64,000 bases of DNA from Sphingomonas sp. 1F27F7B (GTDB taxonomy: Bacteria > Pseudomonadota > Alphaproteobacteria > Sphingomonadales > Sphingomonadaceae). Below the pieces are notes generated by a model. The model worked only from the letters and a program-made list of their open reading frames with translations, was not told the DNA's origin and made no database searches. A program made the translations under genes and the position numbers. The stretch is taken from assembly GCF_005503355.1 (NCBI RefSeq), contig NZ_SCMK01000002.1, positions 248,001 through 312,000 of the forward strand, read 5' to 3'. Shown piece by piece: positions 1-9,616 of the stretch (within the stretch, counting starts at the first letter, position 1; every line of letters begins with the position of its first letter).

Positions 1-680
1 TCGCCAACATCCGCAAGCTTGCCGAGGCGCATTGGTGGGACGGCACGAGCGTCTACCGCGTGCAGGACAATTACGTGACGCAGTGGGGCGGCGGCGACGA
101 TAAGACCGCGCTCCCGCCCGGCGTGATCGAGAACCCGCCCGCCGAATATGAATGGCCGGGCTTCGACGCGGCGAAGAGCGTCAGCTTCGCCAGGCCAGAC
201 AGCTATGCCGCCAAGACCGGCCTCAGCGCCGATGGCTGGCCGCTCGCCAATTACGGCGCGACCAGTTCGCTGACTCATTGCTATTCGATGGTCGGCGTCG
301 CGCGCGATCTGGCGCCTTCCACCGGAAGCGGCGCCGAACTCTACACGGTGATCGGCCACGCTCCGCGCCCGCTCGACCGCAACATCGCGATCGTCGGCCG
401 GATCGTGGAGGGCATGCAATGGCTCTCCAGCCTGACGCGCGGCACCGCCCAGCTCGGCGTCTATGCCAAGGACCAGGCGCCGACGCCGATCCTCTCGGTG
501 CGTCTCGCCAGCCAGCTGCCCGAGGACGAGCGCCCGCGCTTCCAGTATCGTGTGACCGACAACCCTCGCTTCGCCGCCTGGATCAAGGCACGCGAGAATC
601 GCGACGGGCCTTTCTTCACCGTTCCGATGGGCGGCGTCGATGTGTGCAACGCGCTGCCGGCAGTGCGGCGGGCGCAATAG
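1..680 (+). CDS. Cyclophilin-type peptidylprolyl isomerase, 5' end outside window
   Basis: The frame is open at the left edge (first whole codon at base 3) and ends at TAG 678-680, giving about 225 residues of an incomplete protein. Cyclophilin features include a cyclophilin-like start (HWWDGTSVYRVQDNYVTQWG), the core segment SMVGVARDLAPSTGSGAELY, and the GRIVEGMQ strand near the C-terminal side of the barrel. Such enzymes catalyse cis-trans isomerisation of X-Pro bonds. The sequence around the barrel is longer than in minimal cyclophilins, as in periplasmic sphingomonad versions, but the signal peptide would lie outside the window. It converges on the Mla-type operon, with 3 bp between the two stop codons. 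Confidence 0.8.
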   Translation, partial: ANIRKLAEAHWWDGTSVYRVQDNYVTQWGGGDDKTALPPGVIENPPAEYEWPGFDAAKSVSFARPDSYAAKTGLSADGWPLANYGATSSLTHCYSMVGVARDLAPSTGSGAELYTVIGHAPRPLDRNIAIVGRIVEGMQWLSSLTRGTAQLGVYAKDQAPTPILSVRLASQLPEDERPRFQYRVTDNPRFAAWIKARENRDGPFFTVPMGGVDVCNALPAVRRAQ

Positions 681-683
681 GCC

Positions 684-1283
684 CTATTTCCCGATCCAGT
701 CCGCGACTTCCACGGCGACCTGGTTCGCGGCCCGGTTGAGCGCGGCGGCGACCAGATCGGGCTTCACCTCGGCAAGCGGTGCGCGCGCCTCGAAGCGCCG
801 CTTCTGGAACTTGGTGGCGTCGTCGCCCTGCACCAGCAGCGCGTCGAACTGGACGACCGCCTCGTTGGTGTCGGCGTCCACGCCGAACCGGCGCAGCTCG
901 CCCGAGAGCACGGCACCGGGGTCGATCTGCGACTGGCGATAGCTCAGCACCGGCCGGCCGGCGCGCGCCGAAATGGTATCGCCGACCAGCCGGGCAAACA
1001 GGCGCGGCGGCGCTTCCACCCATTGCGCGTCCTTCACATAGGCGACCGCATTCTCGCCCGAATGGACCGGCACCCGAGTCGTCGCCAGCTCGTGCGGCAC
1101 CGTCGGGAACAGCACGGTCACCGTCGTGCCCGAGGCGGGCGTCTGCACGTCGCCGGGCTTGATCTGCGCCGCCGCCTCGAGCGTGAGGAACGGCACCTTG
1201 GGCGGCTTGCCGCCGAACGAGACGCAGCCGGAGAGCGTGGCGGCGAACGGGGCGGCCAGCAGGAGCAGGGCGAGCTTCTTCAT
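684..1283 (-). CDS. ABC-type transport auxiliary lipoprotein (PqiC-like)
   Basis: A 199-residue lipoprotein: the N-terminus MKKLALLLLAAPFAATLSGC has a lipobox (LSGC) with the lipidated Cys at residue 20. The body matches the ABC_trans_aux family that accompanies MCE transporters and probably tethers the system to the outer membrane. It is the last gene of a four-gene operon after permease, ATPase and MCE protein. An in-frame GTG at 1295 overlaps the upstream stop (GTGA) and would add MRPA. ATG at 1283 starts the signal peptide directly and is preferred here, but translational coupling from 1295 is possible. Confidence 0.8.
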   Translation of the reverse strand: MKKLALLLLAAPFAATLSGCVSFGGKPPKVPFLTLEAAAQIKPGDVQTPASGTTVTVLFPTVPHELATTRVPVHSGENAVAYVKDAQWVEAPPRLFARLVGDTISARAGRPVLSYRQSQIDPGAVLSGELRRFGVDADTNEAVVQFDALLVQGDDATKFQKRRFEARAPLAEVKPDLVAAALNRAANQVAVEVADWIGK

Positions 1284-1291
1284 CGCGGGCC

Positions 1292-2257
1292 TCACTTGTT
1301 GGGCTTGTAGTCAGGGAGTTTCGGGCTGCCGACCAGGCTGGACGCGCCGCCCTGGTCGATCTTGTCGGCGACCGAGGACAGCGACTGGGCCATCTGGCGA
1401 AGATCCTGGATCAGCTGGCCGATCTCGGGCACGGTCTTCTTCGAGAAGGCCTGCACGCCCGGCCGGGCATCGCCCAGCATCGCTTCGAGCGTGTCCATGC
1501 TCTTCTTGGCCGACGCGATGGTCTGGTTGAGATTGGCGATGGTCGGCTTGACGTCGTCGGCCACCACGCCGTTGGTCGTCTTGGCCAGCTCGCCGATCTG
1601 CTCGGTGGCAGTGCCGAACTTCTGGATCGCGATCCGCGTCTCGGCCAGCGTCGCGGCGATCTCGGGCCCGCGATCGGCGAGCGCGTCGGTCAGCCGGTTG
1701 GTGTTCGCCAGGATGCCGGCGATCGAGGCCTGGTTCTTGTCGCTCATCAGCTCGGTCAGCCGCTCGGTGAGCGTGGTCAGCCGCTCGAGCAGCTTGGGCG
1801 CCGACGAGAAGATCGCGCCGAGGCCGCCGGGCTTGGTCGGGATCACCGGCACGCCGAGCGGGCATGCTGCCTCGGGATGCTCGTGCGGGCATTTGATCGG
1901 CGGGGCGCCCTTCACCGCGCCTTCGAGCTGCACGGTGCTGGGGCCGGTGAAGCTGCTCTGGATCGTCGCGGTGGTGCCTTCGAGGATCGGCACTTCGTTG
2001 CGCACCGAGACGCGCACGCGCACCAGCTGGGGATCGGGCTTCCAGAACTCGATCGACTTCACCTGCCCCGAAGGCACGCCCGAAAAGGACACCGCCGAGC
2101 CCGCGCTGAGCCCGTCGACCGACTGGCGGAAGAAGATGTCGTACTCGCGCTCGTTGCCGCCGCTCAGCCGGGCGAGCCAGACGATGAACAGGGCGAGCAC
2201 CGCGAGCAGGATCAGCACGACGGCGCCGACGAGCACGTGATTCGATCGAGTTTCCAT
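1292..2257 (-). CDS. MlaD/MCE-domain substrate-binding protein of lipid ABC transporter
   Basis: 321 residues: one N-terminal transmembrane anchor (about residues 8-30), then an MCE domain (about 38-115, with the typical SGVPSGQVKSIEF and GTTATIQSSFTGPSTVQLEG stretches). A long helical tail rich in TLTERLTELM-type heptads follows, as in MCE proteins that form periplasmic hexamers or tubes. MCE proteins carry phospholipids between the inner and outer membranes. Its ATG shares one base with the TGA of the ATPase gene upstream, and its own stop overlaps the possible GTG start of the lipoprotein gene, so the operon is tightly coupled. Confidence 0.88.
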   Translation of the reverse strand: METRSNHVLVGAVVLILLAVLALFIVWLARLSGGNEREYDIFFRQSVDGLSAGSAVSFSGVPSGQVKSIEFWKPDPQLVRVRVSVRNEVPILEGTTATIQSSFTGPSTVQLEGAVKGAPPIKCPHEHPEAACPLGVPVIPTKPGGLGAIFSSAPKLLERLTTLTERLTELMSDKNQASIAGILANTNRLTDALADRGPEIAATLAETRIAIQKFGTATEQIGELAKTTNGVVADDVKPTIANLNQTIASAKKSMDTLEAMLGDARPGVQAFSKKTVPEIGQLIQDLRQMAQSLSSVADKIDQGGASSLVGSPKLPDYKPNK

Positions 2258-3084
2258 CAGCCCCTGTCCTCAGCTCGATTCGCCTTGCTGCCGGCGACTG
2301 CCGCGCGCCCGCGCGGTCCGTTGAAATATTCCTGGATCCATGGATGGTCCAAGGCGAGCAGTTCGGGAATCGTTCCGACTGCGATCACTTTCTTGTCCGC
2401 CAGCACCGCGACCCGGTCGCAGATGGCATAGAGCGTGTCGAGATCGTGCGTGATCAGGAACACGGTGAGCCCCAAGGTCTTCTGGAGCGAGGCAGTGAGC
2501 TCGTCAAAGGCTGCGGCCCCGATCGGATCGAGCCCGGCGGTGGGCTCGTCGAGGAACAGCAGCTCGGGATCGAGCGCGAGCGCGCGCGCAAGGCCGGCGC
2601 GTTTCTTCATGCCGCCCGAAAGCTCGGCGGGATATTTGGGCGCCGCTTCCGGCGGCAGGCCGGTCATCACCACCTTGTAGGCGCCGATCTCCTCGAGCAG
2701 CGCCTGATCGAGCTGCGGATAATATTCCTTGAGCGGGACCTGGACGTTTTCCGAAACGGTGAGCGTGGAGAACAGCGCGCCGCCCTGGAAGAGAATGCCC
2801 CAGCGCCGGCGGATCGCGGTCGCCTCGGTCTCCTCGCGGCCGATCGTGTTCTCGCCGAACACTTCGATCTCGCCTTCCATCGGCGTCTGCAGCCCGATGA
2901 TCGAGCGCATCAGCACCGACTTGCCGGTGCCCGAGCCGCCGACCACGCCGAGGATCTCGCCGCGGCGTACGTCGAGATCCAGCCCGTCATGGACGATCTG
3001 ATCGCCGAAGCCGTTCTTCAGATCGCGGACGCGGATGACGATGTCGTCGCGGCCGGCGCGCGCGGTGGAGGCGGGGTCGCTCAT
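2257..3084 (-). CDS. ATP-binding protein of Mla-type lipid ABC transporter (MlaF-like)
   Basis: A 275-residue ABC ATPase with Walker A GVVGGSGTGKS (residues 46-56), signature LSGGMKKR, and Walker B with the D-loop LLFLDEPTAGLDP. The MKKR after the signature Gly pair is typical of the MlaF branch. The ATG at 3084 overlaps the permease stop in an ATGA. The frame stays open further upstream, but that part lies inside the permease gene and makes no family sense. It would power lipid movement through the STAS-permease encoded just before it. Confidence 0.92.
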   Translation of the reverse strand: MSDPASTARAGRDDIVIRVRDLKNGFGDQIVHDGLDLDVRRGEILGVVGGSGTGKSVLMRSIIGLQTPMEGEIEVFGENTIGREETEATAIRRRWGILFQGGALFSTLTVSENVQVPLKEYYPQLDQALLEEIGAYKVVMTGLPPEAAPKYPAELSGGMKKRAGLARALALDPELLFLDEPTAGLDPIGAAAFDELTASLQKTLGLTVFLITHDLDTLYAICDRVAVLADKKVIAVGTIPELLALDHPWIQEYFNGPRGRAAVAGSKANRAEDRG

Positions 3085-4193
3085 ATCCACCCGATCTGGC
3101 TGAAAAACACAGCGAAGAAGGCGTCGAGCACGATGACCAGGAAGATCGCCTGGACCACTGCGGTGGTGGTGCGCCGGCCGACCTGCTCGGCGTCGCCCTC
3201 CACCTGCATGCCCTGGAAACAGCCGGCGATGGCGATGATCGCGCCGAACACCGGCGCCTTGATCAGCCCGACCCACAGATCGTTGAGCGGCACCACTTCG
3301 CGGATGCGCTGGACGAAAGTGATCGGCGGGATGCCGAGCTGCACCCAGCAGAGCAATCCGCCGCCGATGATCCCGATCAGCGCCGAATAGAAGCCGAGCA
3401 GCGGCAGCATCGTCACCACCGCGATGGTGCGCGGCACCACCAGCGCCTCCATCGGCGAGACGCCGATCGTGCGCATCGCGTCGATCTCCTCGGTGAGCTT
3501 CATCGTGCCGATCTGGGCGGCGAAGGCCGAGCCCGAGCGGCCGGCAACCATGATCGCGGTCATCAGCACGCCGAGCTCGCGCAAGGTGATCCGGCCGACC
3601 AGGTTGATCGTATAGACCTCCGCGCCGAACTGGCGGAGCTGCACCGCCCCCTGCTGCGCGATCACCACGCCGATCAGGAAGCTCATCAGCCCGATGATGC
3701 CGAGCGCCGAGACGCCGACCACTTCGAAGCGGTGGACGGTGGCGTGGAAGCGGAAGCGGCGCGGATGGGTGGCGACGTTCCAGAAGGCGATCACCGTGGC
3801 GCCCATGAAGCCGAGCAGGCCGTAAAGCGTGTGCATCGCGGTGAACACCGCGTCACCGATCTCGGCGAGCAGATGGACGAAGGGGCTCTCCGGCTTGGGC
3901 GGCAGCTCGATCGGATGCTCGGCGGCGACGACCTGATCGAACAGATGCTGGCTGGCGGGGGCGAGGCCCTCGACCGCCGCCTCCCTGTCGCGCGCGAAGC
4001 GATGGATCACCCAGGCGCCGACCGTGTCGATCCGCTCGACCCGTGACAGGTCGAGCCGGGCGACCTGGCCGTCGATCCGGTCGAGCCGGTCGGGAAGATC
4101 GCCCAGGCTGGCGAGCGACAAATTGCCGGTGAAGCGGAGCACCGCCCCGCCGCTGTCGGAATCAACCCGTTCGAAATCGGCCCGGACGCTCAT
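3081..4193 (-). CDS. MlaE-family permease with fused N-terminal STAS domain
   Basis: A 370-residue protein. Residues 1-100 look like a STAS domain (LRFTGNLSLASLGDLPDRL, then LDLSRVERIDTVGAWVIHRF), the part played by separate MlaB in E. coli. The rest is a MlaE permease with five or six hydrophobic segments and the conserved GRSGSAFAAQIGTMKLTEEIDAM cytoplasmic loop, split here as GRSGSAFAAQ and TEEIDAMRTIG. ATG 4193 has GGAAAGG about 8 bp upstream. The in-frame GTG at 4202 abuts that motif and is disfavoured. First gene of the four-gene lipid transport operon; divergent from the HAD phosphatase gene 61 bp away. Confidence 0.9.
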   Translation of the reverse strand: MSVRADFERVDSDSGGAVLRFTGNLSLASLGDLPDRLDRIDGQVARLDLSRVERIDTVGAWVIHRFARDREAAVEGLAPASQHLFDQVVAAEHPIELPPKPESPFVHLLAEIGDAVFTAMHTLYGLLGFMGATVIAFWNVATHPRRFRFHATVHRFEVVGVSALGIIGLMSFLIGVVIAQQGAVQLRQFGAEVYTINLVGRITLRELGVLMTAIMVAGRSGSAFAAQIGTMKLTEEIDAMRTIGVSPMEALVVPRTIAVVTMLPLLGFYSALIGIIGGGLLCWVQLGIPPITFVQRIREVVPLNDLWVGLIKAPVFGAIIAIAGCFQGMQVEGDAEQVGRRTTTAVVQAIFLVIVLDAFFAVFFSQIGWI

Positions 4194-4254
4194 CGCCGGC
4201 ACCTTTCCGCGATTCGGGCTGGATCGGCAAGCGTTGCCGCTCGTAGATGCTTCA

Positions 4255-4926
4255 ATGCACTTTCTCGCAATCTACGACATGGACAAGACGATCACCGCGG
4301 CGCCGACCTGGACCCGTTTCCTGGTCACGGCGGCCAAGGCGCGTGCGCCGTGGCGGCTGGCGCTGTTCCCGGCGGTGGGCCTGGCCGGGATCGGCTATCT
4401 GCTCAAGCTGATCGATCGCGCCGGCCTCAAGCAATTCTCGCAGCGGCTGCTGCTCGGCGGGGCGCTGACTCCCGGCGAGATGGCGCGCGTGGCGGACGCA
4501 TTCGCCGCGCACGAAGTGACTCACGGCGTGCTGCACGGCGCGCGCGCGCAGATCGCGGCGGACCGCGCCGCAGGGTATGGCCTGGTAATGGCGACTGCCT
4601 CGCACGGCTATTACGCCGCGGCGATCGGCCGGCTGCTGGGCTTTGACGATGTGATCGCAACCGAAGCGCAACGCGATGGGCAAGGCCGGATTCTCTCCCT
4701 GATCGAAGGGGATAACTGTTACGGACCCGTAAAGCTCCATCGGATCGAGCGCTGGATGGCAGAGCATGGAATCGCACGCGGCGATGCTCGCGTGCGCGCC
4801 TATTCCGATCATGTCTCGGACGCTCCCCTGCTCGGCTGGGCGGACGAGGGATTCGCGGTCAACGCGCATGGGCCGCTGCGCAGGCTCGCCGCGGAGCGAG
4901 GCTGGCCGCTGCTCGACTGGCGCTAG
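4255..4926 (+). CDS. HAD-IB family phosphatase
   Basis: 223 residues with HAD motif I DMDKTIT (nucleophile Asp8, acid/base Asp10), motif II in MATASH, and motif IV YSDHVSDAPLL. The helical cap between residues 20 and 95 fits the subclass IB (phosphoserine-phosphatase-like) fold. The exact substrate cannot be read from sequence. Relatives include phosphoserine phosphatase and lysophosphatidic acid phosphatase-type enzymes. The frame runs open upstream to 4024, but the recognisable protein starts at ATG 4255; upstream codons lie opposite the permease gene. Confidence 0.8.
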   Translation: MHFLAIYDMDKTITAAPTWTRFLVTAAKARAPWRLALFPAVGLAGIGYLLKLIDRAGLKQFSQRLLLGGALTPGEMARVADAFAAHEVTHGVLHGARAQIAADRAAGYGLVMATASHGYYAAAIGRLLGFDDVIATEAQRDGQGRILSLIEGDNCYGPVKLHRIERWMAEHGIARGDARVRAYSDHVSDAPLLGWADEGFAVNAHGPLRRLAAERGWPLLDWR

Positions 4927-4961
4927 GGGCGCCGGTTGGGGCGATTCGCGCCGCATCGGGT

Positions 4962-5162
4962 CCAGGTTGAGGACTTACACACGTATCTGATTTTGCTTCG
5001 TCATCCCCGCGCAGGCGGGGATCCAGGGCCAGGTGTGGAGCGGGGGGTGGCAGGTTCTGCCCTTTCCCGACGGCGTTCGCGCGATGGCATCGGTATCCCG
5101 CACCACCCTGGATCCCCGCCTGTGCGGGGGTGACAAGGTTTGCTGAACGAGTCCCCACCCTA
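4962..5162. repeat. Palindromic intergenic element, copy A (about 200 bp)
   Basis: A long imperfect inverted repeat between two convergent genes. Inner arms are TCATCCCCGCGCAGGCGGGG (5001-5020) plus ATCCAGG, and the mirror CCTGGATCCCCGCCTG (from 5107) ending in GGGGGTGAC. The outer arms start CAGGTTGAGGAC and end GTCCCCACCCTAG. The terminal CTAG includes the TAG stop of the DUF445 gene on the minus strand (5160-5162). The same architecture recurs at 16329-16538 and 56426-56625. Possible roles are bidirectional terminator or REP/MITE-like mobile repeat. Confidence 0.8.
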
Positions 5163-6416
5163 GAGCAGCGCATCCACAATGTGGATCAACACCCCGACCA
5201 GCCCGCCCACCAGCGTGCCGTTGATCCGGATATATTGAAGGTCGCGGCCGACGGCATTTTCCAGCCGGCCGGTGATCGTCCGCGCGTCCCAGCCCTTGAT
5301 CGTGTCGGAGACGAGCCGGACGATGCCGTCGCCATAGTCGGTCGCGGCACCGACGGCGCTGCGCCGGGCGAAGCGATTGATCGTGTCGGCGAGCTTGCGA
5401 TCCTGCTGGAGCGTGACGCCGAACTGGCGCAGCGTTTCGCCCATCCGCCCGCCCAGCGCCCGGCCGGGGTCGCGCGCCAGGCGGAGCAGGGCGGTTCGGC
5501 TCGTCTCCCACAGCCCGTCGATCCAGCGCTGGAAGGCCTGGTTCTCGAGCATCTCGAGCTTGAACGCCTCCACCTTCTCGCGCAGTTCGGGCCGGTGCTG
5601 CAGGTCATATGCGAGCCGTTCCAGCCCCTCCTCGGCCTTGGCGCGGAGCGGGTGGCCGGGGTCCTCGGCCATTTCGCCGAGCAGCTTGTCGAGCCCCTCG
5701 ATGATCTTGTTGGCCAAAGTCTCGTCGAGTCCGGTCCAGCGCATGACCGCGCCGGCACGATTATGGACCATCTCGCGGATCATGTGCTCGTTGGCCGCCA
5801 GCACCTTCGCTGCCCAGCGGATCATTCCGTCGAGCAGGGGCAGATGGCGGCCATTGGCAATGGCCGCGCCGAGCGCCTGGCCGAACAGGGGCGCCACGTC
5901 GATCGCCCGCAGCCGCGCCGCGATCGCGCCCTTGGCCATGCCGCCCAGGCGCTCCTGGTCGAGCGATTCGAGGAAATCGGCGGCAAGCCGGCCGGCGCTG
6001 CGCCCGATCCGGCCGTCGCCGTGCACCGGATTGGCCAGCCAGCGCCCCGCCGCGCCGGCCAGGTCCAGCCGCTGCATCCGCCGGGCGACCACCTTGGGCG
6101 TGAGGAAATTGTCGCGCAGGAACTGGGCGAGCGTGCTTGCGATCCGGTCCTTGTTGCGCGGGATGATCGCGGTGTGGGGGATGGGCAGATGGAGCGGATG
6201 GCGGAACAGCGCCGTCACCGCGAACCAGTCGGCCAGGCCGCCGACCATGGCCGCCTCGGCGAAGGCCCGGACATAGCCGATCGCCGGATGGAGATGATCG
6301 AAGGCGCGGGTGAGCAGGAAGAGGATGGCCATCGCCACCAGCAGGCCGGTCGCCACCAGCCGCATCCGGCGAAGGCCGGCGGGGGCCGGCTCAGACGAAA
6401 GGGGAGTGCGCAACAT
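5160..6416 (-). CDS. DUF445 family membrane-associated protein
   Basis: 418 residues. One hydrophobic segment near residues 20-40, then the DUF445 signature AAMVGGLADWFAVTALFRHPL followed by IPHTAIIPRNKDRIA, a long helical middle, and a C-terminal hydrophobic stretch with GTLVGGLVGVLIHIV. The family (E. coli YjiN) is widespread, and no biochemical function is established. ATG 6416 is preceded by an in-frame GTG (6422) that would only add two residues. Same strand as, and 37 bp downstream of, the RND pump gene, so read-through is possible. Its stop codon is supplied by repeat copy A. Confidence 0.85.
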   Translation of the reverse strand: MLRTPLSSEPAPAGLRRMRLVATGLLVAMAILFLLTRAFDHLHPAIGYVRAFAEAAMVGGLADWFAVTALFRHPLHLPIPHTAIIPRNKDRIASTLAQFLRDNFLTPKVVARRMQRLDLAGAAGRWLANPVHGDGRIGRSAGRLAADFLESLDQERLGGMAKGAIAARLRAIDVAPLFGQALGAAIANGRHLPLLDGMIRWAAKVLAANEHMIREMVHNRAGAVMRWTGLDETLANKIIEGLDKLLGEMAEDPGHPLRAKAEEGLERLAYDLQHRPELREKVEAFKLEMLENQAFQRWIDGLWETSRTALLRLARDPGRALGGRMGETLRQFGVTLQQDRKLADTINRFARRSAVGAATDYGDGIVRLVSDTIKGWDARTITGRLENAVGRDLQYIRINGTLVGGLVGVLIHIVDALL

Positions 6417-6453
6417 GGTCACGCACTCCCCAATACATCAGACGGGATCAAGT

Positions 6454-9400
6454 TCACTCCGCGGGTTGCGGCGAATCGTCCCCGGGCTTGTGCTCGATCG
6501 TTCCGCCATGGCCATGGCCGATCACGCGGCTGCCATCGTCGCCCGGCCTGAAGGTGAGCAGGCGGCGCGACAGGCGCGGTCCGAGCCATTGCTCGAGGCC
6601 GACCGCAAGGCTGAACAGCGCGGGCACCATCACCAGCGTGAGCAGCGTCGACAGGATCAGGCCGCCGATCACGGTGATGCCCATCGGCGCGCGCCACGAG
6701 CTGTCGCCGCTGAGCGAGAGTGCGGTCGGGACCATGCCCGCGACCATCGCCACCGTGGTCATCACGATCGGCTGCGCGCGCTTGTGCCCGGCGTCGACGA
6801 TCGCAGTGAACTTGTCGACGCCCTTGGCCATCTCCTCCAGCGCGAAGTCGACGAGCAGGATCGAGTTCTTGGCGACGATGCCGAACAGCATCAGCGCGCC
6901 GATCAGCACCGGCATCGAGATCGGCTGGCCGGCGATCCACAGCGCAATCAGCCCGCCCAGCGGCGCGTTGAGCAGCGAACCCATGTTGACCAGCGGCGAC
7001 ATGAAGCGGCGATAGAGCAGCACCAGCACCGCGAAGACCAGGAACACGCCCGACATCAGCGCGACGACGAAGTTCTTCACCATCTCGCCCTGCCACTTGG
7101 CCTGGCCCACGGTCATCTCCGCCACGCCGATCGGCAGGTTCTTCATGATCGGCAGCTCGTGGATCTTCTGCAGCGCGACGCCCGAGACGACGGCCTTGCC
7201 GGTCTTGGGATCGGTCGCCAGGTCGGCGCCGACGACGACGCGCCGCTGCAGGTTCAGCCGCTCGATCTTGGTCGGCCCGGTGCCGAAGGCGATGTCGGCC
7301 ACGGTGCCGAGCTGGACCGAACCGCCATTCTGCGTCTGCACCGGCAGGTTCTTGATCGTATCGAGCTTGGCGCGGGCATTCTCCTGCAGCGCCACGCGGA
7401 TCGGGATCTGGCGATCGGTCAGCGAGAATTTGGCGCTGTTCTGGTCGATATCGCCCAGAGTCGCGATGCGGATCGCGCTCGAGAGCGCTGCCGTGGTGAC
7501 GCCCAGATTGGCCGCCAGGTCGAGCCGCGGCTTGATCACGATCTCGGGCCGGTTGAGGTCGCCGGCGATGCGCGGCGCGACAATCTCCGGCATCTTCGAC
7601 ATCTGGTCGACGAGCGTGAGCGCGGTCTTGGTGAGCAGCGCGGGATCCTCGCCGCCCAGCGTGATCGTCAGCGCGCGGCCGCTCGACCCCCAGCCGCCCT
7701 GGGCGCGGAACCCGACACGGGCATCGGGGATCTTGAGCAGATCCGGAGCGAGGCGGCGGGTGAACTGGTCGCTCGTCTCGGTGCGCTTCTCCTTGAAGAT
7801 GACCAGCACACGACCGTTGCCGACGCCGGCGCGCTCGTAGAGATTCTCGACGTTCGGCTCGTGACGCAGGCGCTCGGCGACCTGATGGACGACGCGGTCG
7901 GTCTGCTCGAGCGTGGTGCCGGGCACCATCTCGACGTTCACGCTCACCTGGTCCTCGTCCTGCGTCGGCTGGAAGGTCATCGGCAGGATGAAGAACATGC
8001 CGACCGTCAGCGCCAGCGAAAGGCAGAAGCCGAGAATGGCCGACCAGCGATGGTGCAGCGTCCAGCGCAGCAGCTTCACATAGGCGTCCATGATCGGGCC
8101 TTCGCCGTGCGATGCATGGCCCTTGGCCTTGAGGAAATAGGCCGCGATCATCGGCGTGACGAGGCGCGCCACGGCAAGGCTCATCAGCACCGAGGCGACG
8201 ACGGTAAGGCCGAAATTCTTGAAGAACTGGCCCGAGATACCCGGCATCAGGCCGACGGGGAGGAACACCGCGACGATCGACATGGTGGTGGCGAGCACGG
8301 CGATGCCGATCTCGTCCGCCGCGTCGATCGACGCCTGATAGGCCGATTTGCCCATGCGCATGTGGCGCACGATGTTCTCGATCTCCACGATCGCGTCGTC
8401 GACGAGCACGCCCGCCACCAGCGAAAGCGCGAGCAGCGTCATCTGGTTCAGCGTGAAGCCGAGCAGGTCCATGAACCAGAAGGCCGGGATCGAGGAGAGC
8501 GGAATGGCGAGCGCGGAGATCAACGTCGCACGCCAGTCGCGCAGGAAGATGAACACCACGATGACGGCGAGCACGGCGCCCTCGATCATCGCTTCCATCG
8601 CCGAATCATATTGCTGCTCGGCGTATTTGCTCCAGTTGGCCAGCAGCTCGAAATGAACCTTGTCGTTGTTCTTCTCGAGCTGCTTCAGCTTCTTCTGGGC
8701 CTCGTGATAGATCGTCACGTCCGAGGCGCCCTTGGCGCGCTGGATGTCGAACGAAATGACCGAATGGCCGTTGAACCGCGCGGCGCTGCGCAGCTCGGCA
8801 TAGCCGTCGCTCACGCTGGCGATGTCGGCGAGGCGCACGGTGCGGCCATTGCCGACCGCGATCTGGGTCTGGCCCAGCGAATATGCGTTCTTGGCGTTGC
8901 CGAGCACGCGGACCGACTGCTCATAGCCGGAGATCTCGGCCCGGCCGCCCGCCGCGTTCATGTTCACTGCGCGCAGCTGCTGGTTCACCTGGCTGGCGGT
9001 GAGGCCATAGGATTGGAGCCTGGCCGGATCGAGCTGGACGCGAATCTCGCGATTGACGCCGCCATTGCGGTTCACCGCCGACATGCCCTCGATCGAGAGC
9101 AGGCTCTTGGCGACGGTATTGTCGATGTACCAGCTCAGCTGCTCGACGGTCATGTCGGGCGCGATCGCGGTGAAGCTGGCAATGTCGTTGTCGCTCGCCG
9201 AATCGACGCGGCCGATCTGCGGCTCCAGGATGCCGTCGGGCAAGTTGCCGCGCACCTGCTGGATCGCGCTGCGCACGTCCTCCACAGCGCGGTCGATCGG
9301 CGTGCCGATCGCCAGCTGGACGACGGTCTGCGAATTGCCCTCGGTCACCGTCGAGTTGATCTCGTCGATGCCCTGCAGGCTGCGCACGGCGCTTTCCACC

Positions 9401-9606
9401 TGCTGGGTGATCTGCGTCTCGAGCTCGCTCGGCGCGGCGCCCGGCTGGCTGATCGAGACCCAGACGATCGGGAAATCGATGTCCGGATTGTTGTTCACGT
9501 CCATCCGCGAGAAGCTGACCAGCCCTGCGACGGTGAGGAACAGGAACAGGACGATCGGCGGAACCGGGTTCCGGATCGCCCAGGCGGAGATGTTCCGGAA
9601 GCTCAT
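6454..9606 (-). CDS. RND efflux transporter permease (HAE1/AcrB-like)
   Basis: A 1050-residue inner-membrane proton-driven pump of usual RND length. The first transmembrane helix is at residues 13-32, a large periplasmic loop follows, then TM2-6 including the proton-relay motif [18 protein letters not shown] near residue 400. A second periplasmic loop and TM7-12 complete the fold (the latter with [18 protein letters not shown]). These are hallmarks of the hydrophobe/drug exporter branch rather than metal CusA pumps. It follows the adaptor gene by 10 bp. No outer-membrane TolC-type gene lies beside it, so that partner must be elsewhere. The C-terminal tail is His/Gly-rich. Confidence 0.93.
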   Translation of the reverse strand: MSFRNISAWAIRNPVPPIVLFLFLTVAGLVSFSRMDVNNNPDIDFPIVWVSISQPGAAPSELETQITQQVESAVRSLQGIDEINSTVTEGNSQTVVQLAIGTPIDRAVEDVRSAIQQVRGNLPDGILEPQIGRVDSASDNDIASFTAIAPDMTVEQLSWYIDNTVAKSLLSIEGMSAVNRNGGVNREIRVQLDPARLQSYGLTASQVNQQLRAVNMNAAGGRAEISGYEQSVRVLGNAKNAYSLGQTQIAVGNGRTVRLADIASVSDGYAELRSAARFNGHSVISFDIQRAKGASDVTIYHEAQKKLKQLEKNNDKVHFELLANWSKYAEQQYDSAMEAMIEGAVLAVIVVFIFLRDWRATLISALAIPLSSIPAFWFMDLLGFTLNQMTLLALSLVAGVLVDDAIVEIENIVRHMRMGKSAYQASIDAADEIGIAVLATTMSIVAVFLPVGLMPGISGQFFKNFGLTVVASVLMSLAVARLVTPMIAAYFLKAKGHASHGEGPIMDAYVKLLRWTLHHRWSAILGFCLSLALTVGMFFILPMTFQPTQDEDQVSVNVEMVPGTTLEQTDRVVHQVAERLRHEPNVENLYERAGVGNGRVLVIFKEKRTETSDQFTRRLAPDLLKIPDARVGFRAQGGWGSSGRALTITLGGEDPALLTKTALTLVDQMSKMPEIVAPRIAGDLNRPEIVIKPRLDLAANLGVTTAALSSAIRIATLGDIDQNSAKFSLTDRQIPIRVALQENARAKLDTIKNLPVQTQNGGSVQLGTVADIAFGTGPTKIERLNLQRRVVVGADLATDPKTGKAVVSGVALQKIHELPIMKNLPIGVAEMTVGQAKWQGEMVKNFVVALMSGVFLVFAVLVLLYRRFMSPLVNMGSLLNAPLGGLIALWIAGQPISMPVLIGALMLFGIVAKNSILLVDFALEEMAKGVDKFTAIVDAGHKRAQPIVMTTVAMVAGMVPTALSLSGDSSWRAPMGITVIGGLILSTLLTLVMVPALFSLAVGLEQWLGPRLSRRLLTFRPGDDGSRVIGHGHGGTIEHKPGDDSPQPAE

Positions 9607-9616
9607 CGCGTGGATC

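Noticed and set aside
4962..5162. Repeat copies A-D considered as a CRISPR array
   Set aside because: The copies are single, scattered over 50 kb, palindromic, and lack regular spacers or cas genes.
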